A stretch of DNA of 64,000 nucleotides from JANPPS01 sp965246835 (GTDB taxonomy: Bacteria; Pseudomonadota; Alphaproteobacteria; Acetobacterales; Acetobacteraceae): assembly GCA_965246835.1 (NCBI GenBank), contig CBDFFQ010000001.1:558001-622000 (forward strand), given 5' to 3'. Both the position numbers and the translations under genes were made by a program. Below, piece after piece: positions 62,961-64,000 of this stretch. The notes beneath the pieces were generated by a model. That model searched no databases and was not told the DNA's origin. It was given only the letters and a program-made list of their open reading frames with translations. Every line of letters begins with the position of its first letter. The stretch's first letter is position 1.

Positions 62961-64000
62961 ACCACCAGCTCGATCACGAACGGACCCGGCCGCGCATTCG
63001 CCTGTGCGAACACATCGGCAAACTGCTCCATCGTCTGCGCCCGCGCGCCCTCCACCCCCATGGCCGCCGCGAGGCCCACCCAGTCCAGCTCCGGGTTGCC
63101 CAGATCCATCATGTCCATCGCCGTCCGCCCCGGATTGGCGCCGACGCCGCGGTATTCGCCCAGCAGGATCGCGTATTTCCGGTTGCTGAGGATCACCGTC
63201 GTGACGTCCAGCTTCTCCCGCGCCTGCGTCCATAGACCCTGCAACGTATACATTGCGGACCCATCGGCCTGCAGCCCCACCACCCGCCGCCCCGGCGCCC
63301 CGATCGCGGCGCCGGTCGCCATCGGGATGCCGCCGCCGATGGCGCCGCCCGTGAGTTGCAGCCAGTCATGCGGCGCCGCGTCATGCGTGCCCGGGTAGAA
63401 GGCGCGACCGAAACTCACGCTCTCATCCACCACGATCGCCCCTTCCGGCAGCAGCGCGCACAGCGTTTGCGCCACCGCCTCCGACGTGATGGCGCCGCGC
63501 GCCGGCATGGGGCGTGGCCCGGTTGCCGGCGGCTCGACATGCCCGGCGCCCAGCGCCTCCGCCAGGCGATGCAGCGCGTCCGCCGCGTGCTGCTCGGGCC
63601 GGGTCAGGATGTGGAGCTGGCAGTCCTCGGGATACATGCGGCCCGGCTTGTTCGGGTAGGCGAAGAAGCCGACGGGGGGTGTCGCCCCCACCAGCACCAA
63701 GTGCCGCACCCCGGCCAGGGATGCCACGGCCTGATCGACCGGATAGGGCACGCGCTCGATCGGCACCCGCCCGGCGCCGCGCTCGATCCGCGTATTGCTG
63801 GTCTGCGCCATCATGCGGGCGCCGGTCGCTGCCAGGATGCGCGCCGTCAGTGCCAGCGTGCCCGCCCGCAGCGCCGCGCCACCGAGCAGCAGCACGGCCG
63901 GTTCGCCGGAGCGCAACGCCCGCAGCGCGCCCTCGATCTGGTCCTGCCCGGCTTGCGGCAGCGCCGGCGGTGCCAGAGGGGTGCCGACGATGCCGCCCTC
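62957..64000 (-). CDS. Thiamine-diphosphate enzyme, acetolactate-synthase-like large subunit (5' end outside window)
   Basis: The C-terminal ~347 residues of a TPP enzyme; the frame is open to the window edge. It shows the central domain (GVRHLVLVGATPPVGFF) and the TPP-binding fold with QADGSAMYTLQGLWTQARE and the Asn of ILSNRKYAIL, the Mg/diphosphate motif. This pattern is closest to the acetolactate-synthase-like group annotated as large subunit but distinct from IlvB; benzoylformate-decarboxylase-like activity is possible. The GNAT gene overlaps its stop. Confidence 0.82.
   Translation of the reverse strand, partial: EGGIVGTPLAPPALPQAGQDQIEGALRALRSGEPAVLLLGGAALRAGTLALTARILAATGARMMAQTSNTRIERGAGRVPIERVPYPVDQAVASLAGVRHLVLVGATPPVGFFAYPNKPGRMYPEDCQLHILTRPEQHAADALHRLAEALGAGHVEPPATGPRPMPARGAITSEAVAQTLCALLPEGAIVVDESVSFGRAFYPGTHDAAPHDWLQLTGGAIGGGIPMATGAAIGAPGRRVVGLQADGSAMYTLQGLWTQAREKLDVTTVILSNRKYAILLGEYRGVGANPGRTAMDMMDLGNPELDWVGLAAAMGVEGARAQTMEQFADVFAQANARPGPFVIELVV

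Overview
The window is GC-rich, roughly 70% by eye, with strong G/C preference at third codon positions. It reads as a chromosomal segment of an alphaproteobacterium, probably Rhodospirillales/Acetobacteraceae. That placement is my inference from an ATP12-type F1-ATPase chaperone, a MaeB malic enzyme with a phosphotransacetylase domain, a DUF3553 protein, alphaproteobacterial-type RpoA and RpoB starts, and a hydantoinase A/B cluster. No rRNA, IS element, phage or CRISPR array is visible. No stretch longer than 300 bases lacks a gene.

Region 1 (1-10.4 kb) is metabolic and accessory. It holds a two-gene split chromate transporter and two tandem D-2-hydroxyacid dehydrogenases on the minus strand. 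Divergent from them is a plus-strand run: M20 carbamoylase-type amidohydrolase, hyuA, hyuB, a small AT-rich secreted protein and an N-acyl-D-amino-acid deacylase. Together these look like a route for opening cyclic amides or hydantoins and deblocking N-substituted, including D-, amino acids. hyuA carries an in-frame palindromic repeat. The small AT-rich gene appears to have been inserted at the 3' end of hyuB.

Region 2 (10.4-29.8 kb) is mixed housekeeping. It contains an MFS exporter, a sterol-desaturase/beta-propeller pair, a lone receiver domain, a tiny lipoprotein, an operon of DUF3553, moaA, amidase and an 883-residue hydrolase/solute-binding fusion, a PAS-GGDEF-EAL protein, a D-threonine-aldolase-like enzyme, pgm-galU, a membrane J-protein coupled to maeB, an orphan Flp pilin with a CtrA-like box, tRNA-Leu(GAG), and lipB facing the ATP12 chaperone.

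Region 3 (29.8-62.1 kb) is almost entirely minus strand. Read in the transcribed direction it runs rplK-rplA / rplJ-rplL / rpoB-rpoC / rpsL-rpsG-tuf / S10-spc-alpha genes with secY and adk / rarA-rluC-asmA-atp12. Candidate promoters lie before rplK, rpsL and rpsM. Hairpins sit after rplA, rplL, rpoC and rplQ. Two usual neighbours are missing: fusA is absent between rpsG and tuf, and secE-nusG is absent upstream of rplK. A 14-bp tandem repeat lies between rplL and rpoB.

Region 4 (62.3-64 kb) has a small one-helix membrane protein facing a GNAT acetyltransferase, which is coupled to a thiamine-diphosphate enzyme cut by the window edge.

I did not find a clearly new defence or biosynthetic system. 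The best leads are the hydantoin/D-amino-acid cluster with its insertions, the hydrolase/solute-binding fusion, and the rearranged str and rplK loci.
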